Notes under the pieces: generated by a model
Seen by the model: the letters and a program-made list of their open reading frames with translations, nothing else
What the model was told of the DNA's origin: nothing
Databases searched by the model: none
NCBI RefSeq assembly: GCF_035917335.1
Contig: NZ_CP109067.1
Coordinates: 2,501 to 66,500 of the forward strand
Direction of reading: 5' to 3'
From: Micromonospora sp. NBC_01813
GTDB taxonomy: Bacteria > Actinomycetota > Actinomycetes > Mycobacteriales > Micromonosporaceae
DNA: 64,000 bases
Shown: one piece after another, positions 1-12,190 of the stretch
Numbering within the stretch: position 1 is the first letter of the stretch
How the letters are laid out: each line of letters opens with the position of its first letter
Translations under genes and position numbers: made by a program

Positions 1-2683
<2,683 letters not shown>

Positions 2684-2753
2684 GAAGATGTACGCGTCCA
2701 CTGTGTGATTCTGGGCAAACGAACACCTGTGTGTGTTTGGTTTTGCTTTTAGG

Positions 2754-2872
2754 GTTACGGCGGTTATGGCGGAGGGGAAACGCCCGGTTACATTCCGAAC
2801 CCGGTAGCTAAGCTCTCCAGCGCCGATGGTACTGCACTCGTGAGGGTGTGGGAGAGTAGGTCACCGCCGGAC
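2754..2872 (+). rRNA. rrf: 5S ribosomal RNA
   Basis: About 119 nt with the standard 5S layout. The 5' end (GTTACGGCGGT) pairs with the 3' end (ACCGCCGGAC) to form helix I. The internal blocks CATTCCGAACCCGG and GGGAGAGTAGGTCACCGCC are classic 5S sequences. It lies directly behind the 23S gene in the same rrn operon and is followed within 10 nt by a terminator hairpin. Confidence 0.96.
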
Positions 2873-2879
2873 ATCTTTA

Positions 2880-2916
2880 CTTCAGGGCCACCCGCAAGGG
2901 TGGCCCTGAAGTGTTT
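2880..2916 (+). terminator. rrn operon terminator
   Basis: A perfect 14-bp stem (CTTCAGGGCCACCC pairing with its complement) closed by a GCAA tetraloop spans 2880-2911 and is followed by TGTTT. It sits directly behind 5S rRNA and is the obvious end of the rRNA transcript. It also shields the convergent gene that ends at 2970. Confidence 0.93.
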
Positions 2917-2969
2917 CTGGCGTCAGTAGCCCCGCCGCCGGGTGCACGATCGCACGTACGGCGAACTGC

Positions 2970-3641
2970 TCAGTCGCGTTGCTGCAGTTCGGTGCGCAAC
3001 TTCACGAGCAGCTCAGCCGACTCGTCGACGGACCGCCCTGGAAACAGCGCGACCGCGATGCTCCCATGATCTGCCCAGCCGCAGGCCGTCATGTCCTGGT
3101 CGTCGGTCGGTGCGGTGCCGCATTTCATCACCCCGCCGAGCGAACCGGCCGGCACCGTGCGCAGCCCGGCCACCGCACCCTCCTCGTCGCCGACGAGCTC
3201 CAGCAAGGTGTCCAGGTCCCGTTCCGGTGACCACAGCATCGTCGTGCCGCCGAAGACGAGCACACTGCGGTCAGGCGCCTCGGTGTCCCGGTAGACCGCC
3301 GCCGTACTGCGGTCCAGATCGATCCCGGCGGCGAAGGCGGTGCGCAGGTACTCGGCGGTGTCGCGGGCCTGCTCGCTGTCGTCACGCACCAGCCCAGCGG
3401 CCTCGTCCGGGGTGGTCAGCGAGGCGTCCTTCTGCTGCAGCATCCGTAGACCGGTGGAGCCGAACAACCCGGCACCGAGCAGCCCGGCCGCCACGAGCGA
3501 CCCGATGACGATCCGCCGGGTGCGGGTCGATCGCCCGGGCTGGTCGGGCTCGTCGGGGCGCCCGGGCCGGTCCGGTTGCGGGGTCACGTCGATCGGTTCC
3601 CGGTCACCCGTCCGCCGTCCACCGAAGATGTCCTCGACCAT
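2970..3641 (-). CDS. single-pass membrane protein, WADHGS family, copy 1
   Basis: 223-residue protein of unknown function. Residues 1-40 are a hydrophilic, Pro/Asp/Arg-rich cytoplasmic tail, followed by RTRR and one membrane segment of about 22 residues (IVIGSLVAAGLLGAG...), then an extracellular domain of about 150 residues. The domain contains AAVYRD, a GGTTMLWSPE strand, GGVMKCG, ACGWADHGSIAVALF and RSVDESAELL. Two cysteines, in MKCG and ACGW, could form a disulphide. The same motifs in the same order occur in the protein encoded at 16449-17669, so the two are paralogues. The ATG at 3641 was chosen because it begins the recognisable tail; longer in-frame starts would overlap valS, which diverges 69 bp away. 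No function is inferred. Confidence 0.75.
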   Translation of the reverse strand: MVEDIFGGRRTGDREPIDVTPQPDRPGRPDEPDQPGRSTRTRRIVIGSLVAAGLLGAGLFGSTGLRMLQQKDASLTTPDEAAGLVRDDSEQARDTAEYLRTAFAAGIDLDRSTAAVYRDTEAPDRSVLVFGGTTMLWSPERDLDTLLELVGDEEGAVAGLRTVPAGSLGGVMKCGTAPTDDQDMTACGWADHGSIAVALFPGRSVDESAELLVKLRTELQQRD

Positions 3642-3697
3642 CCCGCCACCGTACGTCAGCGGAACCGGGGTGGAGATAATTCTGCCGCGCGGCTCCG

Positions 3698-3703
3698 TAG
3701 ACT
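3698..3703 (+). promoter_or_regulatory. -10 element of leaderless valS
   Basis: TAGACT is followed by exactly six bases (CGACGG) and then the GTG start codon. There is no Shine-Dalgarno sequence. This is the spacing expected if transcription starts at the start codon. Confidence 0.6.
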
Positions 3704-3709
3704 CGACGG

Positions 3710-6376
3710 GTGACCGAAACTCCGCAGACCCAGCGCGCCGATGCCCCCGACCTGCCGGCCCAGTACCAACCCGGCGAGGTAGAACAGCGGCGGTACGCGC
3801 AGTGGGTAGCCGAGGGCCGCTTCCGGGCGTCGGCCGGCACCGGCAAGCCACCGTTCACGATCGTCCTGCCGCCGCCCAACGTCACCGGTTCGTTGCACGT
3901 GGGGCATGCGCTGGACCACTCGGTCCAGGACAGCCTGACCCGGCGTAAGCGGATGCAGGGCTTCGAAGCGCTCTGGCTGCCCGGCATGGACCACGCCGGG
4001 ATCGCCACGCAGAACGTGGTGGAGCGGCAGTTGGCCGCCGAGGGGTTGTCCCGACACGACCTCGGGCGGGAAGCGTTCGTGGAGCGGGTCTGGCAGTGGA
4101 AAGCCGAATCCGGTGGCGCGATCCTGGGGCAGATGCGTCGGCTCGGTGACTCCGTCGACTGGGACCGTGAGCGGTTCACCATGGACGAAGGTCTGTCCCG
4201 TGCGGTGCAGACCATTTTCAAACGGCTCTACGACGACGATCTGATCTACCGGGCGGAACGCATCATCAACTGGTGTCCGCGCTGCCTGACAGCACTGTCG
4301 GACATCGAGGTGAATCACAGCGACGACGAGGGCGAACTGGTTTCCATCCGGTACGGCGACGGCGACGCTTCTATCGTGGTGGCGACCACCCGGGTGGAGA
4401 CGATGCTCGGTGACACCGCGGTCGCGGTCCACCCGGACGACGACCGCTACCGTCACCTGGTCGGCACCGAGGTCGAGTTGCCGTTGACCGGCCGTCGCAT
4501 TCCGATCGTCGCCGACGCACACGTTGATCCGGCGTTCGGCACCGGTGCGGTGAAGGTGACGCCGGCGCACGACCCCAACGACTTCGAGATCGGCCAGCGG
4601 CATCAACTGCCGAGCCTCACGATTCTCGACGAGCGCGGCGTGGTCACCGCGGCCGGGCCGTTCGAGGGCCTGGACCGCTTCGAGGCCCGGCCGGCGATCG
4701 TCGCGGCGTTGCGCGCCGACGGGCGCATCGTGGCCGAGAAGCGGCCGTACGTGCACGCGGTCGGGCACTGCTCCCGGTGCCGGACCACGGTCGAGCCACG
4801 GCTGTCGCTGCAGTGGTTCGTCAGCACCGGTCCGCTGGCCAAGGCGGCCGGCGACGCGGTGCGCGACGGCCGGACCCGGGTCGAGCCACCGGAGTTGGCG
4901 CCGCGCTACTTCGCCTGGGTCGACAACATGCACGACTGGTGCATTTCCCGGCAGCTGTGGTGGGGCCACCGGATTCCGGTCTGGTACGGCCCGGACGGCG
5001 AGGTCGTCTGCGTCGGCCCGGACGAGCAGCCGCCTACCGGTGACGGCTGGCGTCAGGACGAGGACGTGCTGGACACCTGGTTCTCCAGCGCGCTGTGGCC
5101 GTTCTCCACGCTGGGTTGGCCGGACCAGACCGACGATCTGCGCACCTTCTATCCGACCAGTGTGCTGGTGACCGGCTACGACATCCTGTTCTTCTGGGTG
5201 GCCCGGATGATGATGTTCGGGCTGTACGCGATGGACGGCCGGCAGCCGTTCGACGTGGTGGCGCTGCACGGCATGGTCCGTGACCAGTACGGCAAGAAGA
5301 TGTCGAAGTCGTACGGCAACGTAGTCGACCCGCTGGACTGGATCGAGCGGTTTGGTGCCGACGCCACCCGGTTCACCCTGGTCCGGGGCGCGAACCCCGG
5401 TGCCGACGTGCCGGTGAGCGAGGAGTGGTGCCAGGGTTCGCGCAACTTCTGCAACAAGCTGTGGAACGCCACCCGGTTCGCGTTGCTCAATGGCGCGCAC
5501 CTGACCGGTGAGCTGCCGGCCGCCGCGGACCTGGGGATGACCGACCGGTGGATCATGTCCCGGTTGCAGGAGGTGGTCACGCAGGTCGACGAGCAGTTCG
5601 AGGCATTCGAGTTGGCGAAGGTCTGCGACACGCTCTACCACTTCGCCTGGGACGACGTCTGTGACTGGTATCTGGAGCTGAGCAAGCCGGTGCTGGCCGC
5701 TGGTGGGCCGGCGGCGGAACGGACCCGGCGGGTTCTCGGCCATGTGCTGGACCAGTTGCTGCGGCTGCTGCACCCGGTGATCCCGTTCGTCACCGACGAA
5801 CTGTGGCTGGCGCTGGCCGGCGCTGGTACGGGCGCGCCGCAGACGGGCAGCGTGATGGTCGCCGCCTGGCCGGTCGCCGAACAGTCGTGGCACGACCCGT
5901 CGGCTGAGGCGGAGCTGGCGGTGGTGCAGCGGGTGGTGACCGAGGTCCGCCGGTTCCGGTCGGATCAGGGGCTGCGGCCGACCCAGCGGGTCAGCGCCCG
6001 GCTGGCTGGCCTTGCTGAGGCGGGCGTCGGCGGGCACGAGCCGTTGATCCGGTCGCTGACCCGGCTGGACGAGCCGGTCGCGGACTTCTCCGCCACTGCG
6101 AAGCTCGCCGTCACCGCACAGGTCACTGTCGAGTTCGACACCCGGGGCGCGATCGACGTCGGGGCCGAGCGGGCCCGGCTGGAGAAGGACCGGGCCGCCG
6201 CCGAGCGCGAGGCGCAGCAGTGCCGGGCGAAGCTGGGCAACAGCGCCTTCGTGGACAAGGCGCCGACGGCGGTGGTGGACAAGATCCGTACCCGGTTGGC
6301 GGTCGCGGAGGCGGAGCTGGCCCGGATCGCCGGGGCGCTCGCCGCGTTGCCGTCCGCCGAGGGTGGGCAGCCGTGA
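3710..6376 (+). CDS. valS: valine--tRNA ligase
   Basis: Class I aminoacyl-tRNA synthetase that charges tRNA-Val with valine in the cytoplasm. 888 residues, normal for ValRS. The HIGH signature is HVGH at residues 63-66 after PPPNVTGSL, and KMSKS lies at 530-534. The editing (CP1) domain lies between, with the [17 protein letters not shown] block. The C-terminus is a heptad-rich coiled coil ([20 protein letters not shown]) that is characteristic of ValRS and separates it from IleRS and LeuRS. The GTG start has a -10 box six bases upstream and appears leaderless. It overlaps folC by four bases (GTGA), so the two genes are translationally coupled. Confidence 0.97.
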   Translation: MTETPQTQRADAPDLPAQYQPGEVEQRRYAQWVAEGRFRASAGTGKPPFTIVLPPPNVTGSLHVGHALDHSVQDSLTRRKRMQGFEALWLPGMDHAGIATQNVVERQLAAEGLSRHDLGREAFVERVWQWKAESGGAILGQMRRLGDSVDWDRERFTMDEGLSRAVQTIFKRLYDDDLIYRAERIINWCPRCLTALSDIEVNHSDDEGELVSIRYGDGDASIVVATTRVETMLGDTAVAVHPDDDRYRHLVGTEVELPLTGRRIPIVADAHVDPAFGTGAVKVTPAHDPNDFEIGQRHQLPSLTILDERGVVTAAGPFEGLDRFEARPAIVAALRADGRIVAEKRPYVHAVGHCSRCRTTVEPRLSLQWFVSTGPLAKAAGDAVRDGRTRVEPPELAPRYFAWVDNMHDWCISRQLWWGHRIPVWYGPDGEVVCVGPDEQPPTGDGWRQDEDVLDTWFSSALWPFSTLGWPDQTDDLRTFYPTSVLVTGYDILFFWVARMMMFGLYAMDGRQPFDVVALHGMVRDQYGKKMSKSYGNVVDPLDWIERFGADATRFTLVRGANPGADVPVSEEWCQGSRNFCNKLWNATRFALLNGAHLTGELPAAADLGMTDRWIMSRLQEVVTQVDEQFEAFELAKVCDTLYHFAWDDVCDWYLELSKPVLAAGGPAAERTRRVLGHVLDQLLRLLHPVIPFVTDELWLALAGAGTGAPQTGSVMVAAWPVAEQSWHDPSAEAELAVVQRVVTEVRRFRSDQGLRPTQRVSARLAGLAEAGVGGHEPLIRSLTRLDEPVADFSATAKLAVTAQVTVEFDTRGAIDVGAERARLEKDRAAAEREAQQCRAKLGNSAFVDKAPTAVVDKIRTRLAVAEAELARIAGALAALPSAEGGQP

Positions 6377-7758
6377 CGGTACGGCGGTCGGGTCGTCCCG
6401 GCGGCGACCCGCCGTCGGGGCAGGGCCGCCCGACGGGCGAGTTCGCGCAGGTGGAGCAGGAGCTCGACACCCGGGGCTTCACCCGGATGGTGTTCGAACT
6501 GGACCGCATCGGCCAGCTGCTGGACCTGTTGGGCAGCCCGCAGCGGGCGTACCCGTCGATTCACCTGACCGGTACCAACGGCAAGACCTCGACGGCCCGG
6601 ATGATCGATTCGCTGCTGCGGGCGTTCGGGCTGCACACCGGCCGGTACACCAGCCCACACCTGGAGTCGGTGCGCGAGCGGATCAGCCTGGACGGCGAGC
6701 CGATCAGCGAGGAGCGGTTCGCGGCCGTCTACCGGGAGGTGGCGCCGCTGGTCGAGTTGGTCGACAAGCAGGCGGCGGAGCCGCTGACCTACTTCGACGT
6801 GACCACCGCGCTGGCGTTCGCGACCTTTGCTGACGCCCCGGTGGACGTGGCTGTCGTCGAGGTCGGGCTCGGCGGCGCGGAGGACGCCACCAACGTGCTG
6901 TCCGCCGGGGTCTGTGTGATCACCCCGATCGGGTTGGACCACACCGAGTGGCTGGGGGATACGCTCACCGACATCGCACTGGCCAAGGCGGGCATCGTGC
7001 ACGCTGGGGCGACGGTCGTCACCGCGCTGCAGCCCGAGGAGGCCGCCGGGCCGATCCTGGACCGGTGCGCCGAGGTCGGTGCCACCATCGCCCGGGAGGG
7101 CGGCGAGTTCGGGGTGGTGCACCGGGCGGTCGCGGTCGGCGGCCAGGTGTTGACCCTGCAGGGCCTGGGCGGCCGGTACGACGACGTGTTCCTGCCGCTG
7201 CACGGAGCCCACCAGGCGCAGAACGCGGCGCTGGCGTTGGCGGCGGTTGAGGCGTTCCTCGGTGCGGGAGCTGGCCGGATGCTCGACGTCGAGCCGGTCC
7301 GGCAGGGTTTCGCCGGGGTGTCGTCGCCGGGCCGACTGGAGCGGGTGCGCAGCGCGCCGACGATCCTGCTCGACGGCGCGCACAATCCGCACGGGATGGC
7401 GGCGACGGTCACCGCGTTGCAGGAGGAGTTCGCGTTCCGCCGGCTGGTGGTGGTGCTCGCCGTACTCAGCGACAAGGACGCCGAGACGCTGCTCGACCTG
7501 TTGCAGCCGGTGGCGGACGCGGTGGTGGTGACGGTCAACACCTCCCCCCGGGCGATGCCGCTGGGTCAGTTGGCCGCCGCCGCAGTCGAGGTGTTCGGTG
7601 AGGACCGGGTACGGGTGGCGCAGTCGATGCCAGACGCGATCGAAGCCGCGGTGGCGTTGGCCGAAGCCGACGTCGACGGGGAGCTCAGCGGGGTGGGGGT
7701 GCTGATCACCGGTTCGGTGGTGACGGTCGCCGACGCGCGCCGGCTGCTGACGCGGTGA
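6373..7758 (+). CDS. folC: dihydrofolate synthase / folylpolyglutamate synthase
   Basis: Mur-ligase-like ATPase that adds glutamate to dihydropteroate and folates. 461 residues from the overlapping GTG. The ATP-binding loop TGTNGKT lies at about residues 66-72, followed by the substrate loop [14 protein letters not shown]. The central block LGGAEDATN and the C-terminal [10 protein letters not shown] motif are typical of FolC. The start was taken at 6373 because it forms a GTGA overlap with the valS stop; the upstream in-frame start at 6220 would lie deep inside valS. The valS-folC order is conserved in actinobacteria. The next gene is again coupled by GTGA. Confidence 0.95.
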   Translation: MTVRRSGRPGGDPPSGQGRPTGEFAQVEQELDTRGFTRMVFELDRIGQLLDLLGSPQRAYPSIHLTGTNGKTSTARMIDSLLRAFGLHTGRYTSPHLESVRERISLDGEPISEERFAAVYREVAPLVELVDKQAAEPLTYFDVTTALAFATFADAPVDVAVVEVGLGGAEDATNVLSAGVCVITPIGLDHTEWLGDTLTDIALAKAGIVHAGATVVTALQPEEAAGPILDRCAEVGATIAREGGEFGVVHRAVAVGGQVLTLQGLGGRYDDVFLPLHGAHQAQNAALALAAVEAFLGAGAGRMLDVEPVRQGFAGVSSPGRLERVRSAPTILLDGAHNPHGMAATVTALQEEFAFRRLVVVLAVLSDKDAETLLDLLQPVADAVVVTVNTSPRAMPLGQLAAAAVEVFGEDRVRVAQSMPDAIEAAVALAEADVDGELSGVGVLITGSVVTVADARRLLTR

Positions 7759-8114
7759 ACGACGAGCGGCCTCCACGGCGCTCCGGGCTGCGTGACCCGG
7801 TCGCCGCCGCCCGGGGGCTGGGGGCCGCCACGCTCGGCCTGGAGGCGCTGGTACTGGTGCTGGCGATCCAGCCGATCCGGATGCTCGGGGCGGGTTTCGG
7901 CACCTCGGCGATGGCGGCCAGTGCCGGGTTGGCGGTCGGTGCGGTCGTGGTCGCCGGTCTGCTGCGGTACCGGTGGGCCTGGTACGCCGGGACTGTGCTG
8001 CAGGCGCTGGTGTTGCTGGCCGGCCTGCTGCACTGGTCGCTGCTCGGGGTGGGGCTCGTGTTTGCCGTGGTCTGGGCGTACGTCTGGCATGTCCGCCGGG
8101 TGATCGCGGGCTGA
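7755..8114 (+). CDS. DUF4233 membrane protein
   Basis: 119 residues, predicted to cross the membrane about four times: LGAATLGLEALVLVLAI, AASAGLAVGAVVVAGLL, WYAGTVLQALVLLAGLL and LLGVGLVFAVVWAYVW. Short charged N-terminus and a basic C-terminus (HVRRVIAG). Size, position and topology match the DUF4233 family, which usually follows folC in actinobacteria; its role is unknown. It begins with a GTG overlapping the folC stop and ends only 19 bp before the convergent gene. Confidence 0.85.
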   Translation: MNDERPPRRSGLRDPVAAARGLGAATLGLEALVLVLAIQPIRMLGAGFGTSAMAASAGLAVGAVVVAGLLRYRWAWYAGTVLQALVLLAGLLHWSLLGVGLVFAVVWAYVWHVRRVIAG

Positions 8115-8133
8115 CCGCCGGCGGGGCGGGCGG

Positions 8134-9666
8134 CTAGGTCGTACTGGCCGGTGCCGCCGCCGGCTGCTCCCGGTCGCGCCATTCGATGATCGCGATTCCG
8201 TGGCCGTCCGGGTCGCGGAACGCGGCGGCCCAGAGTTCGAGCCGGGCGCCCCGGTTGACGGCCCTGGGCGCGTAGGTGAAGCGCACGCCTTTCGACTTGA
8301 GCTCGTCGTGCACCCGAAGCAGGCCGTCGACCTCGAGATTGAGGTGCATGAGGCGGCGGTTGACCGGGGCGACCTCGGGTACCGACCGCAGCACGAGGCG
8401 GGTCTGGCCGGAGGCGAGGACGGCGTTGCCGTCGCCGCCGTCGATCTCGTAGAAGCCGAGCATGTCGCGGTAGAAGGCGACGGAACGGTCCAGGTCCGCG
8501 ACGAGCAGGGTGAGCCCTACGTTGTGGACCGGGCCGGGGCCGGCGTCGTCACCGGCAGCCGGATCGGCCACGCCCAGGTCGACCATCGGGTCGTCGGGGT
8601 CGACCATCGGGTCGGCCTCCGTGGCACCGGGCGGTGCGGTGGGCGGGTCCGGGGTCACGGGCGGATCGGCCAGGGCGGTACCCGCGGCGGCCGGCATCCG
8701 GGCATCGCCGAGACCGTCGCGGTCGGCAGGCCCGCCGGCTGTCGCGCCACCGCCCTGCTCCGCCGACGACGAGTACGGCTTCGGCCTGGGCCGTCGGGGC
8801 AGTGGCACCGGCGGCGGGTCGACCAGGGTGCCTTCCAGCACGATCTGGCCGCCAGGCGCCTGCCGTACCACCACCGGATCGCCGTCGCGGGGACCGGGTG
8901 ACTCGATGTCCGAGTCGAAGTCGATGTCCGGGTCGAAGTCGGGGCGGGTGAAGTCGGGCTGCGGGTTCTCGGCCGGATCGCGCCGACGCTCGGGCCCGGG
9001 ACGGTCGGACGGCCTCGGCCCGTGCAGGTCGTCGAGGTCGGCGTCGAGGTCGCCGGTGCGTACCGTGTCGGGGTCGGCCAGCAGGTCGTCGTCCGGGCCA
9101 CGGCGGGCCCACGGCGGGTCGTCGTCGACGCCGAGCAGCCGGTGGTCGTCGGCCAGCAGGTCGTCGTCGAGCGGCCCGAAGTCGGGCTCGTCGAACTCCG
9201 GCGGCAGGTCGGCGAGTTCGGCGGCGGCCTCGGCGTGCGTCGGTACGTCGTCCCACATGATCCGGACGTGCCGCTGGTCGTCGATGGCGACCATGATCGG
9301 CAGGGTCGAGCGAGGGCTCGGCCACTTCGAGACCGGCACCCGGGGATCCCGGATCTTGACCGAACGTGGTGGTACGCCGGGCGCGTCGATCAGGATCTGC
9401 AACTCGCACCGGCCGTACGTGGAGGACGCGGGTGGCTCGGAGACGCTGTGCACGTGGGCGGTGCCGGCCACCCAGGCGCGTTCCGTGCCGGGGAAGGCGG
9501 TGATGACCACCAGGGTGATGGCGAGCACCAGGAGGGCCACGCCGAGCGCGGCGATCGCCCAACTCGTCATGCCGGCACCGAAGAGGATGATGAACATGGC
9601 GAAGGTGCCCAGCACCGCCGCAATGAGTTTTCGGGCGGTGGTAACCGGTCGACGGCCGTTCGCCAC
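8134..9666 (-). CDS. membrane-anchored protein with C-terminal VOC (glyoxalase-fold) domain
   Basis: 510 residues in four parts. Residues 1-57: two adjacent membrane helices (RKLIAAVLGTFAMFIILFG and WAIAALGVALLVLAITLVV). Residues about 60-160: a small globular region with YGRCELQILIDAPG and MVAIDDQRHVRIMWDDV. Residues about 160-375: a long acidic, Pro-rich linker. Residues about 380-498: a VOC domain (HNVGLTLLVADLDRSVAFYR ... HLNLEVDGL ... FRDPDGHGIAIIEWRD). The two-helix hairpin would leave the VOC domain in the cytoplasm. The GTG start is preceded by a good SD (GGGAGG). VOC enzymes are usually free and about 130 residues, so this is an unusual fusion. The substrate is unknown; it could be an enzyme or a resistance/sensor protein. 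Confidence 0.8.
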   Translation of the reverse strand: MANGRRPVTTARKLIAAVLGTFAMFIILFGAGMTSWAIAALGVALLVLAITLVVITAFPGTERAWVAGTAHVHSVSEPPASSTYGRCELQILIDAPGVPPRSVKIRDPRVPVSKWPSPRSTLPIMVAIDDQRHVRIMWDDVPTHAEAAAELADLPPEFDEPDFGPLDDDLLADDHRLLGVDDDPPWARRGPDDDLLADPDTVRTGDLDADLDDLHGPRPSDRPGPERRRDPAENPQPDFTRPDFDPDIDFDSDIESPGPRDGDPVVVRQAPGGQIVLEGTLVDPPPVPLPRRPRPKPYSSSAEQGGGATAGGPADRDGLGDARMPAAAGTALADPPVTPDPPTAPPGATEADPMVDPDDPMVDLGVADPAAGDDAGPGPVHNVGLTLLVADLDRSVAFYRDMLGFYEIDGGDGNAVLASGQTRLVLRSVPEVAPVNRRLMHLNLEVDGLLRVHDELKSKGVRFTYAPRAVNRGARLELWAAAFRDPDGHGIAIIEWRDREQPAAAPASTT

Positions 9667-9769
9667 AGTAGACCTCCCAGCGTTAGGGCCAGGCTAGGCC
9701 GGGCTCGGCGCGGATGGAAGAGCCGCGCCGGTAGGCGTTGGTCGCCGTCGCCCGCCCGTTCCCGTCTTC

Positions 9770-9853
9770 ATCATTGCGTGCCTGCGGGTGAGTCTCCATC
9801 ATTACCTGCCTGCCGACGAGTCTCCACCGTCACGTACCAGCCGGCGAGTCTCC
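9770..9853 (+). repeat. three tandem imperfect 28-bp repeats
   Basis: Units at 9770-9797, 9798-9825 and 9826-9853, each exactly 28 bp and each ending in GAGTCTCC; units 1 and 2 share ATCATT and TGCCTGC. They lie in the 305-bp gap (9667-9971) between the divergent starts of the VOC fusion gene and ndk. There are no spacers, so this is not a CRISPR array. A TAGGCT hexamer at 9900-9905 could be a -10 box for ndk. Nothing else is recognisable in this gap. Confidence 0.8.
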
Positions 9854-9971
9854 TCGCGGGCAATGTCACCAAGCCGACCGACCGAAGGGTGCGACCCACT
9901 AGGCTGGCAGCGCCAGTTCGCACCGGCCGGCGCCGCGGCAGCCGTACCGGTCCGTTGAGTGAGGAGTCAGC

Positions 9972-10397
9972 GTGTCCAGCCCCACCGAGGTGCAACGTAC
10001 CCTTGTGTTGATCAAACCCGACGCGGTCCGGCGTGGGTTGGTCGGTGAGATCCTCGGCCGGTTCGAACGCAAGGGCCTGCAGCTGGTGGCTCTGACGCTG
10101 CGCGAGATGGACGTGGCGCTGGCCGACGCGCACTACGCCGACCATGTGGACAAGCCGTTCTACCCGCCGCTGAAGGAGTTCATGACCGGTGGCGCGCTGG
10201 TCGCCCTGGTCCTCGCCGGTGACCAGGCGGTCGACGTGGTCCGTGGCCTGATCGGGTCCACCGACGGGCGCAAGGCCGCCGCCGGCACGATCCGTGGCGA
10301 TCTGGGGCTGTCCAACCGGGAGAACCTGGTGCACGCGTCGGACTCGCCGGAGAGCGCGGCCCGGGAGATCAAGCTCTGGTTCGCCGACCTGGCCTGA
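9972..10397 (+). CDS. ndk: nucleoside diphosphate kinase
   Basis: Transfers the gamma-phosphate of ATP to nucleoside diphosphates through a phospho-histidine. 141 residues, normal length. It contains the N-terminal QRTLVLIKPDAVRRG and the active-site block NRENLVHASDSPESA with catalytic His121. The GTG start is preceded by GAGGAG at good spacing. It stands alone, with a hairpin downstream. Confidence 0.97.
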   Translation: MSSPTEVQRTLVLIKPDAVRRGLVGEILGRFERKGLQLVALTLREMDVALADAHYADHVDKPFYPPLKEFMTGGALVALVLAGDQAVDVVRGLIGSTDGRKAAAGTIRGDLGLSNRENLVHASDSPESAAREIKLWFADLA

Positions 10398-10425
10398 CAG
10401 CCTGGCGTTTTCGCCCGGTTTCCGC

Positions 10426-10451
10426 AGTGGCCACCTGATCCGGTGGCCACT
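10426..10451 (+). terminator. hairpin after ndk
   Basis: Perfect 10-bp inverted repeat (AGTGGCCACC and GGTGGCCACT) around a 6-nt loop, 29 bp after the ndk stop. There is no U tract, which is common for actinobacterial terminators, so the terminator role is inferred. Confidence 0.5.
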
Positions 10452-10510
10452 GGCCACATTCCATCGATAGACCTCTGGGGACACATTTGTGTTCTTGAAG
10501 GAGGACGTCG

Positions 10511-12139
10511 ATGGCATCCCTCGACCGCCGTACCCTGCTGGGTGCCGGCCTGACCACCGCCGCCGGCATCGCCGGCGGCGCGCTGCTGGGCGGACCCGGC
10601 GCGTCCGCCGCTGTCACCGGCGCGCCGGCCTGGCGTCCCAGCGGCCGCCCGGTGCTCACCCACGGGGTGCAGGCCGGGGTGGCCGGCCCCGGCGAAGCCG
10701 TCGTCTGGACCCGCGCAGACCGGCCCGGTCGCCTGATCGTCGAGATCGGTCGCCGGCCCGATCTGCTGGACGCCCGGCTGGTGCGCGGCCCGTTGCTCGA
10801 CGGCCGTGGCGACTTCACCGGCAAGGTACTGCTGCGGGGACTGCCCGCCGGTGAGCGTCTGCACTACCGGGTCCGGGTGGACGGCCTGCACCGGCCCGGC
10901 CTGCACAGTGAGCCGCTGACCGGGTCGTTGACCACCGCGCCGCGCGGCGGCGGTGCTGGCGGCGGTGCTGGCGGCGGTGCTGGCGGCGGTGCTGGCGGCG
11001 GACCCGGCCGGCACCAGCCGGCCGATGTCCGGTTCGTCTGGACCGGCGACATCGCCGGCCAGGGCTGGGGGATCAGCGACGACTTCGGCGGCATGCGGAT
11101 CTTCGAGGCGATGCGGCGCTCCCGGCCGGACTTCTTCCTGTGCAGCGGCGACACCGTGTACGCCGACAACCCGCTCGCCGAGACGGTGACGCTGCCCGAC
11201 GGGCGGATCTGGCGCAACCTGGTGACCCCGGAGAAGACCAAGGTCGCCGAGACGCTCACCGAGTTCCGGGGGCAGTTCGCGTACAACCTGCTGGACGCGC
11301 ACCTGCGGGCGTTCTGCGCCGAGGTGCCGCAGCTCAACCAGTGGGACGACCACGAGGTCACCAACAACTGGTACCCGGGGGAGATCCTCACCGACCCGCG
11401 CTACACCGAGACCCGGGTCGACGTGCTCGCCGCCCGCGCGAAGCAGGCGTTCCACGAGTGGCTGCCGACCCCGGACGACGGGCCGCTGTACCGGGTGGTG
11501 TCGTACGGCCCGCTGCTGGACGTGTTCGTGCTGGACATGCGCACGTACAAGGACCCCAACGACGGCAACACCTACGCCGACCCGCGCCGTGGTCTGCTCG
11601 GCGCACGGCAGCGGGCCTGGCTGATCCGGGAACTGCAGCGCTCCACCGCGACCTGGAAGGTGATCGCCAACGATCTGCCGCTCGGGCTGATCGTGCCCGA
11701 CGGCTCCGCCCAGGAGGGGATCGCGCAGGGCGACGACGGTCCGCCGGCGGGCCGGGAGTTGGAGTTCGCCGAGATCCTCGGCGCCGCCCACCGGGCCGGG
11801 GTGCAGGGCATCGTGTTCCTCACCGCGGACGTGCACTACACCGCGGCACACCACTACGACCCGGCGCGGGCGGCGGTGCGCGACTTCACCCCGTTCTGGG
11901 AGTTCGTCTCCGGCCCGGCGCACGCCGGCGGCTTCGGCCCGAACACCCTCGACGGCACGTTCGGGCCGCAGGCGGTGTTCGTGCAGGCCCCGCCGCGGGC
12001 CAACACGTCGCCGGCGGAAGGATTCCAGCACTTCGGCGAGGTGATCATCGAAGGGCCCTCGGGTGCGTTGACCGTACATCTGCGCGACGCCGACGGACGC
12101 TCGCTCTGGTCGACCACCCTGCCGGCGGCCACCCGCTGA
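10511..12139 (+). CDS. phoD: PhoD-family alkaline phosphatase / phosphodiesterase, Tat-exported
   Basis: 542 residues. The N-terminus carries a twin-arginine signal (SLDRRTLLGAG) and a hydrophobic Ala/Gly segment ending near ASA, indicating export of a folded metalloenzyme through Tat. Next come a PhoD N-terminal beta domain (LTHGVQAGVAGPGEAVVWTR ... LHYRVRVDG), a Gly-rich linker at residues about 145-163, and the metallophosphatase domain with FVWTGDIAGQ, FFLCSGDTVYADN, NQWDDHEVTNN and FLTADVHYTA. The family releases phosphate from organic phosphoesters with Ca/Fe at the active site. The SD GGAGG precedes the ATG. No PHO box was recognised. The GGGA linker is encoded by 12-bp tandem repeats and is probably length-variable. 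Confidence 0.92.
   Translation: MASLDRRTLLGAGLTTAAGIAGGALLGGPGASAAVTGAPAWRPSGRPVLTHGVQAGVAGPGEAVVWTRADRPGRLIVEIGRRPDLLDARLVRGPLLDGRGDFTGKVLLRGLPAGERLHYRVRVDGLHRPGLHSEPLTGSLTTAPRGGGAGGGAGGGAGGGAGGGPGRHQPADVRFVWTGDIAGQGWGISDDFGGMRIFEAMRRSRPDFFLCSGDTVYADNPLAETVTLPDGRIWRNLVTPEKTKVAETLTEFRGQFAYNLLDAHLRAFCAEVPQLNQWDDHEVTNNWYPGEILTDPRYTETRVDVLAARAKQAFHEWLPTPDDGPLYRVVSYGPLLDVFVLDMRTYKDPNDGNTYADPRRGLLGARQRAWLIRELQRSTATWKVIANDLPLGLIVPDGSAQEGIAQGDDGPPAGRELEFAEILGAAHRAGVQGIVFLTADVHYTAAHHYDPARAAVRDFTPFWEFVSGPAHAGGFGPNTLDGTFGPQAVFVQAPPRANTSPAEGFQHFGEVIIEGPSGALTVHLRDADGRSLWSTTLPAATR
10946..11001 (+). repeat. 12-bp tandem repeat encoding the PhoD Gly-rich linker
   Basis: GGCGGCGGTGCT is repeated four times plus a partial copy and encodes GGGA units between the two PhoD domains. 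Being in multiples of three, copy-number slippage would keep the frame. Confidence 0.85.
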
Positions 12140-12190
12140 CCATCCCCACCTCCGGGTAAACGGGTGGCGGGGTGAGCTAACATCAGGACA

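Noticed and set aside
2942-3508. 188-codon plus-strand frame opposite WADHGS copy 1
   Set aside because: Arg/Pro-rich shadow of the minus-strand gene; begins inside the region behind the rrn terminator.
3656-6037. 793-codon open frame antisense to valS
   Set aside because: Lies wholly opposite a certain gene; long antisense frames are expected from biased third positions in GC-rich DNA, and the composition (His/Arg/Val/Pro-rich, no domain) is that of a shadow frame.
9770-9853. CRISPR array
   Set aside because: The 28-bp repeats are directly abutting with no spacers, and no cas genes are near.
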